Position numbers and translations under genes: made by a program. This document shows positions 53,615 to 61,754 of a stretch of 64,000 nt of DNA, in pieces (positions within the stretch are counted from its first letter, which is position 1; each line of letters begins with the position of its first letter). The stretch covers positions 1 to 64,000 of the forward strand of contig JAURAI010000002.1 of assembly GCA_030829545.1 (NCBI GenBank), given 5' to 3'. Origin of the DNA: Candidatus Poseidonia sp. Its GTDB lineage: Archaea > Thermoplasmatota > Poseidoniia > Poseidoniales > Poseidoniaceae. The notes below the pieces were generated by a model. The model had not been told where the DNA came from, searched no databases, and worked only from the letters and a program-made list of their open reading frames with translations.

Positions 53615-54997
53615 ATGGAGCGTCTTGGCCTCCATAAGTGCATGGGCAAGGTGCCTGAGGCTGGCCAACGCGTGACGGCCACAGTGTCAACGCACAACGG
53701 AGAAGTGGTCCATGAAGGCTTGGTCCTCCCGCCATCATCTCCAAAACACATCACGTTGAAGTTGGACAACGGCTACAATGTGAGTTATCCTGAAGCAGAC
53801 CTGATCTCCATCGAAATGCTCGACCAACCTGCTGTTGCAACAAGGCCAGCAATTCCCACCGTCAAGGCTTCTTCAGACCTCCCCAGAATTCGGCTCATCC
53901 ACACGGGAGGCACCATCGCCTCAAAAGTGGATTACGCAACGGGTGCTGTCGAAGCAAAGTTTGAACCTGAAGAATTGCTCAATGCCATACCGGAACTCGC
54001 TGCAATCGCTCAACTTGATTCGGTCAAAATAGGGAATATGTTCAGTGATGACATCAGGCCACAACACTGGAACATCATGTCAAAAGCATGCACTGAGGCA
54101 TTTGAAGACGGATGCGCTGGTGTTGTCATCGCCCATGGAACCGACACCTTGCACATGACTTCTTCAGCCCTTAATTTTGCATTTGCAGGCAACGGTGAAC
54201 GCCCGCCGGGAGTCATTGCCATGGTTGGCTCCCAACGCTCAAGCGACCGAGGGTCATCAGACGCAACAGAAAATCTCCTTGCCGCCGTTTACTGGGCTGC
54301 CAATGCACCCCAACCGACTGGTGGAGCAGGGGACAGCGTTGTCGTCGTCATGCACGACACGCAGAGCGACGGCATCATGGCCGTTCACTCTGGACTAGCA
54401 GTTCGCAAAATGCATTCGTCGCGCCGGGACGCTTTTCAAGCCGTCAACGCTCAACCTTTGGCCAAACTCAAACTTGATGGTTCCACCTTTTCAGCCACGC
54501 TCACACCATATTACGAAGCCGCCCGTGAGGCTGCTAATGAGCGACCCGTCTCATCAACGTCAAGTACATACGAACCCGGTCAACGCTTGGCTCAATTTAT
54601 CGCAGGCCCGTGGTTGCATGCCGAACAGGTCGAGGCCGTGGTGAATACAGGCGTCCAGGGTGTCGTCTTCCACGGAACAGGACTCGGCCACCTGCCCATT
54701 GATGACCCTCAAGGAGATGCTCCCGAAAATACCAGCCTTTGGCGCTCGCTCACACGTTGCATTAACCGTGAACTTCCCGTTCTTATCATCAATCAGTGCA
54801 TCAACGGACCTGTTGATTTGAATGTCTACTCCAAAGGGCGAAAACAGCAAGCAATGGGCTTGCTGGGTCACGGAGTGAGTTCAACTCCAGAAGCCATGAT
54901 TGCAAAATTGCACTGGTGCCTTTCTCAAAACAAAGATATTGCCAAGGCCATGAGTGAAAACCTCTGTGGAGAACACCGCGAAAACCTGTATGAGTAA
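53615..54997 (+). CDS. gatD: glutamyl-tRNA(Gln) amidotransferase subunit D
   Basis: Asparaginase-like subunit that releases ammonia from Gln for GatE in the archaeal GatDE transamidosome making Gln-tRNA(Gln). The 460-aa chain has the GatD-specific N-terminal beta domain (about 10-80), then the type I asparaginase domain: HTGGTIASKVDY with the catalytic Thr, GNMFSDDIRPQHW, IAHGTDTLHMT with the second Thr and Asp, and MVGSQRSSDRGSSDA with the conserved Lys position shifted to Gln/Arg. The C-terminal lobe has NQCINGPVDLNVYSKGR, typical of GatD. GatE is not adjacent. The ATG at 53615 was used; 53642 is an alternative. It ends 37 bp before the carboxyltransferase gene. Confidence 0.95.
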   Translation: MERLGLHKCMGKVPEAGQRVTATVSTHNGEVVHEGLVLPPSSPKHITLKLDNGYNVSYPEADLISIEMLDQPAVATRPAIPTVKASSDLPRIRLIHTGGTIASKVDYATGAVEAKFEPEELLNAIPELAAIAQLDSVKIGNMFSDDIRPQHWNIMSKACTEAFEDGCAGVVIAHGTDTLHMTSSALNFAFAGNGERPPGVIAMVGSQRSSDRGSSDATENLLAAVYWAANAPQPTGGAGDSVVVVMHDTQSDGIMAVHSGLAVRKMHSSRRDAFQAVNAQPLAKLKLDGSTFSATLTPYYEAAREAANERPVSSTSSTYEPGQRLAQFIAGPWLHAEQVEAVVNTGVQGVVFHGTGLGHLPIDDPQGDAPENTSLWRSLTRCINRELPVLIINQCINGPVDLNVYSKGRKQQAMGLLGHGVSSTPEAMIAKLHWCLSQNKDIAKAMSENLCGEHRENLYE

Positions 54998-55034
54998 GCG
55001 CTTGAATGAAGAACCGTGAAGGAGTGGGAAGGTC

Positions 55035-56597
55035 ATGGATGGAAACGCTGGTCACCGTCTTGAAGAACTTCGTGGGAAACGCGAAGCCGCTCGCCTCGGT
55101 GGCGGGCTCAAGCGTCAAGAAGCCATTCGAACAAGCGGACGAGGGACTGCTCGTGACAGAATTTCACTCCTTCTTGACGAAGGCTCATTCCTCGAATTGG
55201 ACGCCTTCGTCACCCACCGAACCGATGACCACGACATGTTCCTCCACAAAACGCTCGGTGACGGCGTCGTCACGGGCCAAGGTACCATCGAGGGACGTCG
55301 CGTCTACTGCTTTGCTCAAGACTTCAGTGTTCACGGCGGCAGCATGGGCGAAATGCACGCCCTCAAAATCGCCAAGGTTGTTGAGATGGCTGAGCGAGCC
55401 AAGGCTCCACTCATTGCCATGTGGGACGGTGGTGGACAACGAGCTCAAGACGGAGTTAACGCACTCGCTGGAACGGGAGAATTACTCGACCGAATTGTCC
55501 AGTGTAGTGGTCGGATTCCCATGATCAGCGTGGTACTGGGTCCAGTAGTGGGTGCTTCTGCACTTGCGGCTTCCGTATCCGACTTCACCATCTTGGGCGA
55601 AGAAAACGGACAACTCTTCCTGTCTTCGCCCTTGGAAACACCCGAGGTCATCAGCGGAGAAGTGGATGCAGCTGGATTGGGTGGAGCCAACCTTCATGCC
55701 TCGAGGTCAGGTATTGCCTCGTTGATTGCTGAAGACGAGGAAGATGCGTGTGAATTAGCAGCGACCTTGCTGTCCTATTTACCAGACCACAACATGGCTG
55801 ACCCACCTTTGGTTCCAACCGCAGACCCCATGACTCGCGTCAACGAACACCTTCAGGATCTTGTCCCTGACAATCCCAACAAACCCTATGACATGGTCAG
55901 CGTGGTCGAAGAGGTCGTCGATGACGGTGTCTTCATGGAATTATTTCCAGCTTATGCGGACAACATCATCATCGGTTTTGCTCGTCTGGGTGGTGCCACG
56001 ATTGGTGTCGTAGGAAATCAGCCGAAGGTTCTCGCAGGATGCCTTGACATTGACGCATCCATCAAAGCAGCCCGATTTATCCGCACCTGTGACGCATTCA
56101 ATATCCCCCTCGTGACCTTTGAGGACGTCCCAGGATTCCTTCCGGGAGTGGTTCAGGAATGGGGCGGTATCATCCGCCATGGCGCAAAGTTGCTCTTCGC
56201 CTACGCTGAAGCGACCGTACCAAAACTTACCTTGGTCACACGAAAAGCCTACGGCGGAGCATATCTCGCCATGTCATGCAAGCACTTGCAAAGCGATTAC
56301 AATGTAGCATGGCCAACCGCTGAGTTGGCTGTGATGGGCGCAGAAGGGGCGGTCAACATCATCCACAGGAGAGAAATTCAGGCCGTTCCTGATGAAGAGA
56401 AAGAAGACGTCCGACTGCGCCTTGTTGATGAATACAAAGCTAAATTTGGAGACCCCTATGTCGCTGCTCGTAACGGATGGCTGGATGATGTCATCGAGCC
56501 ACAGGAAAGTCGTCTCCGTTTGTGCCGTGCACTCAACATATTGAAGTCAAAGCGGGAATGGTCACCACCTAAAAAGCACGGAAATATACCGCTGTGA
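55035..56597 (+). CDS. acyl-CoA carboxylase carboxyltransferase (PccB/MmdA-like)
   Basis: A 520-aa carboxyltransferase that moves CO2 between biotin and an acyl-CoA such as propionyl- or acetyl-CoA. Two crotonase-like halves are seen: the N-half has RISLLLDEGSFLELD, GDGVVTGQGTIEGR, FSVHGGSMGEMHALKI and the oxyanion GGGQRAQDGVNALAG. The C-half has FEDVPGFLPGVVQEWGGIIRHGAKLLFAYAEAT (glycine-rich hole) and AVMGAEGAVNIIHR. The FTVxGG-type motif reads FSVHGGS and is conserved. The biotin carboxylase and carrier are not in the window. Possible pathways are propionyl-CoA degradation or carboxylation. Length matches the family. Confidence 0.93.
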   Translation: MDGNAGHRLEELRGKREAARLGGGLKRQEAIRTSGRGTARDRISLLLDEGSFLELDAFVTHRTDDHDMFLHKTLGDGVVTGQGTIEGRRVYCFAQDFSVHGGSMGEMHALKIAKVVEMAERAKAPLIAMWDGGGQRAQDGVNALAGTGELLDRIVQCSGRIPMISVVLGPVVGASALAASVSDFTILGEENGQLFLSSPLETPEVISGEVDAAGLGGANLHASRSGIASLIAEDEEDACELAATLLSYLPDHNMADPPLVPTADPMTRVNEHLQDLVPDNPNKPYDMVSVVEEVVDDGVFMELFPAYADNIIIGFARLGGATIGVVGNQPKVLAGCLDIDASIKAARFIRTCDAFNIPLVTFEDVPGFLPGVVQEWGGIIRHGAKLLFAYAEATVPKLTLVTRKAYGGAYLAMSCKHLQSDYNVAWPTAELAVMGAEGAVNIIHRREIQAVPDEEKEDVRLRLVDEYKAKFGDPYVAARNGWLDDVIEPQESRLRLCRALNILKSKREWSPPKKHGNIPL

Positions 56598-56600
56598 CCT

Positions 56601-59402
56601 TCACTTTAGACGCTCTGCTCGGGCCAGTAATCCACCAGGAGAGGCGTTACGTTCATCCTGATTCGTGACATGTTCGTCAAGTCCTGACGGGTCACTTTCT
56701 TCTCCACCACGACGCCTGGCGAGAAGAGCGAGCAGGACGAGGAGAACAAGAAGGCCTCCGCCGATGAGAACTGGTGGCAGAAGCCCTGATGTTGAGTCCT
56801 CTTGGGAATTTGAATCGGTCACCCCTCCCCCTTGTTGCGTATCTTCGAAGATATAACTCACCACAATGTCTCGATCCAGTTCGTCATCGTGGAGTTTGAG
56901 TTTGAAGTCCATTGTAACGGATTGAGAGTCTGGAAGTGGTATGATGGTGACGCATTGAGCCGTCGTGGGTGACTCAAACAAACAGGAATGGTTGGTAGGT
57001 ATCTCCACACCGTTGATGGTCAACATACCGCTCGTGTTCAGTGCCTCATCAATGTCGAGCATGGACCACTGCATGGTAGCAGAATTGCTCTCCGAAAGAC
57101 GCTGTACTGCGTGTATCGATGCGACGGGCATATCACCTACTGGCGTGACAACGAGAGTGAACTGATGGCTGTGGATGCTCGTACCGTCAGTCACATTGAG
57201 CCACAGGTTGTCAAATGGGCCGTTGATGTCTGGCGCAGGAGTGAGCGTGAAGGACTCGTTGCTTTGGTCAACTTGCAACTGGCTGTGTTCGTGTTCAAGT
57301 GTCCACTGAAGAACATCACCGTCGACATCGTACGCCAGTTGGCTAAGCAATAAGGTGAACACGCCGTCTTCCTCAACCGTGTGATTCACCCATGCAGAGG
57401 TATTGATGACAACAGGGTCATCCCTCGCTTCGACCACGACAGGAATTTCAAGTTCAACCAAGGGGTTCGCTCCATCAGAGACCGTGGCGGTGATGACAAC
57501 AGCACCGTTGGCGTTTTCCAAGGGCGTGAGTGTGATGAGCTCGCCTTCAATGAAATATCGGACTGGTCCCTGAGTCCCAGATGCCATGCCGTCAACTCGA
57601 ATCAAGAGTTGTTCACCTTCAGGGTCAGAAACGACCTCTCCCAAATCATAAGCGATGCTTTGGCCGTCCTCAATCAATTGCTGAATGGGGACTGTCCCTG
57701 TTTTTTCGACAGGGTCGTCCACGGGCGTAAGATAAACTCTCAATCTTGTATTCTTCTCATCAAGAACTTCTCCATCACTGCGAAGTTGAACCTCGAGCAT
57801 GCACTCACCCTGCCACTCTTCATCGAGTGCATGGGCCACGGTAAACGATGCACCGTCTGCTGCAAGTTCAACTGAAAAGTGATTGGCATCCTCACCGGTC
57901 AGGATGGCAGAAACCACCCGAACGGGTTGTCCATCAGGGTCAAGAGCAACGTCGCTGATGTTCAGGGACGTAGAACCGTGCTGTGGAAGGTAAACTCCCG
58001 GCTGAGGAAAGACCAATTCCATGGGAGTATTGGTGCGCTCCACAACTGCTCCCGTGGTGCTGGGCGCTCCTTCAACACTCACTCGCAACCAAGCCTTGTG
58101 CGTCCCTGGGGAAACTGGGGCCATCGGATAGGTGCACGAAGCGGTGGCATTGGCGTGTAAACTTCCGTTGGCCTGCCACGGCTGACCTTCCCAACCACAG
58201 GTCACATCAACGGCCCAAGAGGTGTTTAATTCTCCAAATGTATCTCCGTTCCTGAGCGTCCAATTTGTGGACAATACCAATTGCTGCGACCCGTTGAGAG
58301 GGGTTGAGAGATTGTGGGAAGAAGTGAAATTGGTGAGCAATAAGAAGTTACTTGGCTCGAGGAATTCGTCGATGTAGGCATTTTCATCTCCAACTGTTTG
58401 AGGCCCTTGCTCCCGATTGAAAGCATCTCGGAAACGCTCGTGATCTCCATGAACGACCGTATCAAGATAGGCGATCAAATGGTCCGAACTCAGTTCAATT
58501 TGCGCTGACTGACTCATTGTAGGAGTACCGTCATTCTCAAAAAAGGATGTTGAATCTTGGAATTGATAGTGATCCGCCCCCAGCAGGTGCATCCAATGCC
58601 AGGCAATGCCCCCAGTCTGCTCAACCCGCTCCATCATCTCTTGTGAGGGTGCGACTTCATCGACCGTTCCCGTGATGAAAAAGCCAGTATTGGGACGGGT
58701 AAATTCGACCTCGCTGGCAAGTTTATTCCAATCAAAGTCCTCGGAGAACTCTGTGAGGTCCAGTCCCACTCCGAAGAGTGCTCGTGGGGGTTGGAAAGCT
58801 TCGCTTTGGGAAGTCAAACCCCATAGCGGGTAGGCCCCGTAGGCTGCAGCAGCCCCTTTTCCGTGCCCTCCGATACCCCAATGAGCAAGGTCAATATTAC
58901 CGGCTGAACCAAGAATGTTGATGTTGCTTTGATTTTGCTGGACCATGGCATCCGCAATGTCGGTCAACCGCTCAAGTGTCTCTTCAACATCGGTTTCATC
59001 GTTCATGGGTGTGCTTACGACCACGATGAAGCCCCGTTGAGCAAAGGATTCAGTGAGCAACATGTAATCATCGATGGACTCACCTGAATCGCCAATGAAA
59101 ACGAGCCAAGAAAAAGGACCGTTCCCCGCCATGTCTTTGTCTTCACCATCGAACATAGCAGGGTAAACCATACGAACTTGCGGTGAAAATGGGCCGCCGA
59201 GGTTGAAATCTGTCCAGCCTACGGGAAAATCTACGCCATCATGGGTGGGTTGGAAATCTGGGTCTTCTTCCATGAGTGCCATTGCATTGGGAAGAAGGAG
59301 AAGACTGCACAAGAACAGCACGAGGCGCTCTGCTTGGGTCACGACCTCATCATCTCCATTTGTTGCCTTGTGAGGTGGGAATCTTAGAGGCTTCCCTATC
59401 AT
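56601..59402 (-). CDS. surface-anchored hydrolase-like protein with a Ser-less active site
   Basis: A 933-aa secreted protein. A signal peptide (about 26-43) is followed by an alpha/beta-hydrolase fold of the chlorophyllase/PAF-acetylhydrolase type (about 60-330), cadherin-like and Ig-like domains (about 400-860), one membrane helix (about 875-895) and a short cytoplasmic tail. In the nucleophile elbow the expected GHSxG reads GGHGKG (178-183), so Ser is Gly at 181, while the acid Asp248 (GTVDEVAP) and His278 (ADHYQ) are retained. It is thus probably a binding or scaffold domain, or uses another nucleophile. The ATG at 59402 overlaps the AroE-like stop in an ATGA, implying coupling. Confidence 0.8.
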   Translation of the reverse strand: MIGKPLRFPPHKATNGDDEVVTQAERLVLFLCSLLLLPNAMALMEEDPDFQPTHDGVDFPVGWTDFNLGGPFSPQVRMVYPAMFDGEDKDMAGNGPFSWLVFIGDSGESIDDYMLLTESFAQRGFIVVVSTPMNDETDVEETLERLTDIADAMVQQNQSNINILGSAGNIDLAHWGIGGHGKGAAAAYGAYPLWGLTSQSEAFQPPRALFGVGLDLTEFSEDFDWNKLASEVEFTRPNTGFFITGTVDEVAPSQEMMERVEQTGGIAWHWMHLLGADHYQFQDSTSFFENDGTPTMSQSAQIELSSDHLIAYLDTVVHGDHERFRDAFNREQGPQTVGDENAYIDEFLEPSNFLLLTNFTSSHNLSTPLNGSQQLVLSTNWTLRNGDTFGELNTSWAVDVTCGWEGQPWQANGSLHANATASCTYPMAPVSPGTHKAWLRVSVEGAPSTTGAVVERTNTPMELVFPQPGVYLPQHGSTSLNISDVALDPDGQPVRVVSAILTGEDANHFSVELAADGASFTVAHALDEEWQGECMLEVQLRSDGEVLDEKNTRLRVYLTPVDDPVEKTGTVPIQQLIEDGQSIAYDLGEVVSDPEGEQLLIRVDGMASGTQGPVRYFIEGELITLTPLENANGAVVITATVSDGANPLVELEIPVVVEARDDPVVINTSAWVNHTVEEDGVFTLLLSQLAYDVDGDVLQWTLEHEHSQLQVDQSNESFTLTPAPDINGPFDNLWLNVTDGTSIHSHQFTLVVTPVGDMPVASIHAVQRLSESNSATMQWSMLDIDEALNTSGMLTINGVEIPTNHSCLFESPTTAQCVTIIPLPDSQSVTMDFKLKLHDDELDRDIVVSYIFEDTQQGGGVTDSNSQEDSTSGLLPPVLIGGGLLVLLVLLALLARRRGGEESDPSGLDEHVTNQDERNASPGGLLARAERLK

Positions 59403-60379
59403 GCATAATGAGCAAGCATCAATTCAGCCTCGACGAGTCGCGTCAGCAAGAGGGGGAGAGAGGGCAATTGTTGAGCCATTTCAGGAGCCCAAAGTTGTGA
59501 CCAACAGGCCAAATGTTGAGCCGCCAGCATCCACCTTCCGTTGAGAGAAGGGCCGATGAGCGACTCGATGCGGGCATCATAATCACCATCCATTGGCTGG
59601 TACGTAGCATTGAGGACGAGCATATCCCCACCCCCCTCCCAGGTTCCGTCAAAATCAACGATGACGTCGGGTTCTTCCTCCGTCAACGACTCGTCCCAAG
59701 GCCCGCTTTCAAGGACCCGTTTGCTTTTGAGTGGATGGATGCGCCCTCCGTTGCGCGCCCAAACCGATGCGGTAGAGCGTGCAGCCCCTCCTCCACCAAC
59801 AAGACCCAAAACATGCTGCTTGGGGTCGATGCCGTGATGGAGGAGAACTGAAAGAATTCCTTCCCCGTCAACCCCACAACACCACCATCCTTTGCCGTCC
59901 CAACGCAAGGCATTGACACTTTTTGTTGCCATGGAATCGTCAAGGCACATCACGGCACTTGAATCCAATTGATGCTTCAACGGAGCCGTCAGGTTAACCC
60001 ATATTTCCTCATTGAACATGCGCGTTGGTAAGCCATTCAGTGGAAGAGGTGAGTGTTCTGCCAGAAGAGGGGAATCCGTTGTGAGATGTGGATCCTCAAC
60101 TTCAACCGAAGCAGCGGCTTTGATTGCCTTTTCGAGCAGTGCCTTGGTTCTGAATTTTCCGAAGACTGCTTGAGTATACACCCAGTCAATCGGCGAAGGA
60201 ACTGCTCCGGCATATCCCCAAGCGAGCGCATCATGAATTGATGCGACGTCCAAAAGTTCCATTGAGAGCATGTTTCCTGAGCGATTCAACCCGAGGTGGT
60301 CGGCCACCAAAGCCGTCAACAGCGGAGATAAACTGTGTTCTACCGGGGTGCCAGCAATCCCGTAACGTATTGCTGCCAT
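59399..60379 (-). CDS. aroE: divergent shikimate dehydrogenase homologue
   Basis: A 326-aa NAD(P)-dependent AroE-family protein. The start RYGIAGTPVEHSLSPLLTAL matches the shikimate-binding YGxxGxPxxHSxSP motif. WVNLTAPLKH is the catalytic Lys segment (VNVTxPxK), SVNALRWDGKGWWCCGVDGEGI carries the Asp of the NTDGxG motif, and GLVGGGGAARSTASVWAR is the dinucleotide loop. The key Lys and Asp are therefore present. It is longer than typical AroE (about 270), with an insert of about 50 residues around 60-120. The role would be 3-dehydroshikimate reduction, or quinate-type chemistry. Coupled by a 4-bp overlap to a surface-protein gene. ATG 60379 was chosen at the family start. Confidence 0.85.
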   Translation of the reverse strand: MAAIRYGIAGTPVEHSLSPLLTALVADHLGLNRSGNMLSMELLDVASIHDALAWGYAGAVPSPIDWVYTQAVFGKFRTKALLEKAIKAAASVEVEDPHLTTDSPLLAEHSPLPLNGLPTRMFNEEIWVNLTAPLKHQLDSSAVMCLDDSMATKSVNALRWDGKGWWCCGVDGEGILSVLLHHGIDPKQHVLGLVGGGGAARSTASVWARNGGRIHPLKSKRVLESGPWDESLTEEEPDVIVDFDGTWEGGGDMLVLNATYQPMDGDYDARIESLIGPSLNGRWMLAAQHLACWSQLWAPEMAQQLPSLPLLLTRLVEAELMLAHYA

Positions 60380-60459
60380 AGTCCGTGGAGAGTGGCACAA
60401 CCCAAAAAGGCGACGAATGGAGGCTTAACCTTCAAGAGGGAGGAAGGAATGGTCAGATT

Positions 60460-60774
60460 ATGAGCAGAGCAGTTGGAATGATGACGACCACACTGGGCGC
60501 ATACATGACATTCAAAATGTGGGCTGAATTTCAAGACGCCCTCGGTATTGTATTCGGGGGCTCATGGGCTGTGATTATCGCAACGATTACCTTTCTCATC
60601 TATCAGTCCAACAAGAACGACCTCGCCTACGAATCCTCAATGGGAGAAATCAACGGCTCTCCAAACCTCACAAAAAAGGCAATGGAAGCAGAAAACCCTC
60701 AACCTTTGATGTTCATCGCTGGAGCCTACGTCTTTATCCTCGTCATCTTTGAACTTCTTCTCAGCCTTGTCTGA
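60460..60774 (+). CDS. small membrane protein (104 aa)
   Basis: Not recognised. Two hydrophobic helices are seen (about 28-46 and 83-103), separated by a polar stretch with NKNDLAYESSMGEINGSPNL. It starts at an ATG after the Arg/Gly-rich leader; upstream in-frame starts at 60385 would add 25 residues. It is the first gene in a same-strand run of membrane proteins that ends with the flotillin gene, 11 bp before the next one, and may be part of that module. Confidence 0.65.
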   Translation: MSRAVGMMTTTLGAYMTFKMWAEFQDALGIVFGGSWAVIIATITFLIYQSNKNDLAYESSMGEINGSPNLTKKAMEAENPQPLMFIAGAYVFILVIFELLLSLV

Positions 60775-60785
60775 CTGGTGTTGGC

Positions 60786-61055
60786 ATGGCCGGCTTGATG
60801 GATATCTTCCTCCTCAAAGAGCGCGTGAACGGCGAGCGGGACAATATTTTCATGATCCTGTTTGAAAAGGCATCTATTCTGCTCGCCCTCCTCCTCATCA
60901 CGCTGATTGGCGTCGCCTTAGAATTACCAGGATGGGGCGTTGCGGTTTTACTTGGGGCCTCATTGGGCCCGGTCGTCTACGGGCATTATTACTTCATTTA
61001 CATCCGTCCAGTCAAAAAGAAGCAGAACCTTGATGACGACGGAAAGAGAGCGTAA
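60786..61055 (+). CDS. small membrane protein (89 aa)
   Basis: Not recognised. The N-terminus is amphipathic (LKERVNGERDNIF), followed by two hydrophobic helices (about 24-45 and 49-73) and a basic tail KKKQNLDDDGKRA. It lies 11 bp after the preceding small membrane gene and 16 bp before the NfeD-like gene, on the same strand. Probably an accessory component of the flotillin module or an unrelated small membrane protein in the same transcript. Confidence 0.65.
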   Translation: MAGLMDIFLLKERVNGERDNIFMILFEKASILLALLLITLIGVALELPGWGVAVLLGASLGPVVYGHYYFIYIRPVKKKQNLDDDGKRA

Positions 61056-61071
61056 GAATAGGGGAAGCAGT

Positions 61072-61704
61072 ATGGTATTGGGATTTGGAACAATTTTGGA
61101 GTACTTTGGACTCGGAGACATTACAGGCGTTGACGTCTTTTTCGCTGCGATGGCAGTGATTGGAACAATTCTTTTCATCATTTATTTCCTCCTTGTCATG
61201 ATCGGGGGCGTAGCAGACGGAATCGCAGATTCCATTCCATTCCTTGACATCAATTTAGAGATGGATGCTGAAGGCGTATTCCACATGCTGACGATTCAAG
61301 GATTGCTCAGTTTCATGATGATGTTTGGCATCTTCGGGCTTGCAGCCTCGCAAGCTGACCAAAATGCCATCATTGCGATTCTTGCTGGTAGCATTGCGGG
61401 TGTCGCCTCAATGTGGATTGTTGGAAAAGTATTCCAAGCTGTGGCCAGCCTCGAAACGGATGGTACGGTCGTTCACAGCGAAGCAATCGGTGCCAAAGGT
61501 ACAGTATATCGGCGCATTGAACCAGGTCAAACTGGACAGGTTCAAGTTGAATTCCAGTCTGCTCTGCGTACGTGCAACGCAGTAGCAGAAGATGATACAA
61601 TGCGACTTGACACAGGCAAATTCGTGACGGTCGTAGGTAATATTTCGGAGATGTTAATCGTTCGCCCCCTCAGTATTTCTGACGCAGTTGTCCAAGAAGA
61701 GTAA
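61072..61704 (+). CDS. NfeD/YuaF-like membrane protein (flotillin partner)
   Basis: A 210-aa protein with three to four hydrophobic helices in the N-terminal part (about 20-45, 65-85 and 90-120), followed by a soluble C-terminal domain of about 80 residues (residues about 130-205) with beta character: VVHSEAIGAKGTVYRRIEPG and GQVQVEFQSALRTC resemble the OB-fold of NfeD/YuaF-type proteins. Such proteins are encoded next to flotillins and help organise membrane domains. It precedes the flotillin gene by 50 bp on the same strand. The GTG/ATG at 61072 starts at the first helix; the frame extends upstream through the previous gene. Confidence 0.75.
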   Translation: MVLGFGTILEYFGLGDITGVDVFFAAMAVIGTILFIIYFLLVMIGGVADGIADSIPFLDINLEMDAEGVFHMLTIQGLLSFMMMFGIFGLAASQADQNAIIAILAGSIAGVASMWIVGKVFQAVASLETDGTVVHSEAIGAKGTVYRRIEPGQTGQVQVEFQSALRTCNAVAEDDTMRLDTGKFVTVVGNISEMLIVRPLSISDAVVQEE

Positions 61705-61754
61705 CATCCAGTGCCGTGTTAACTCTCTTAAAGGAGAACACCTGTCCTGCGTTC

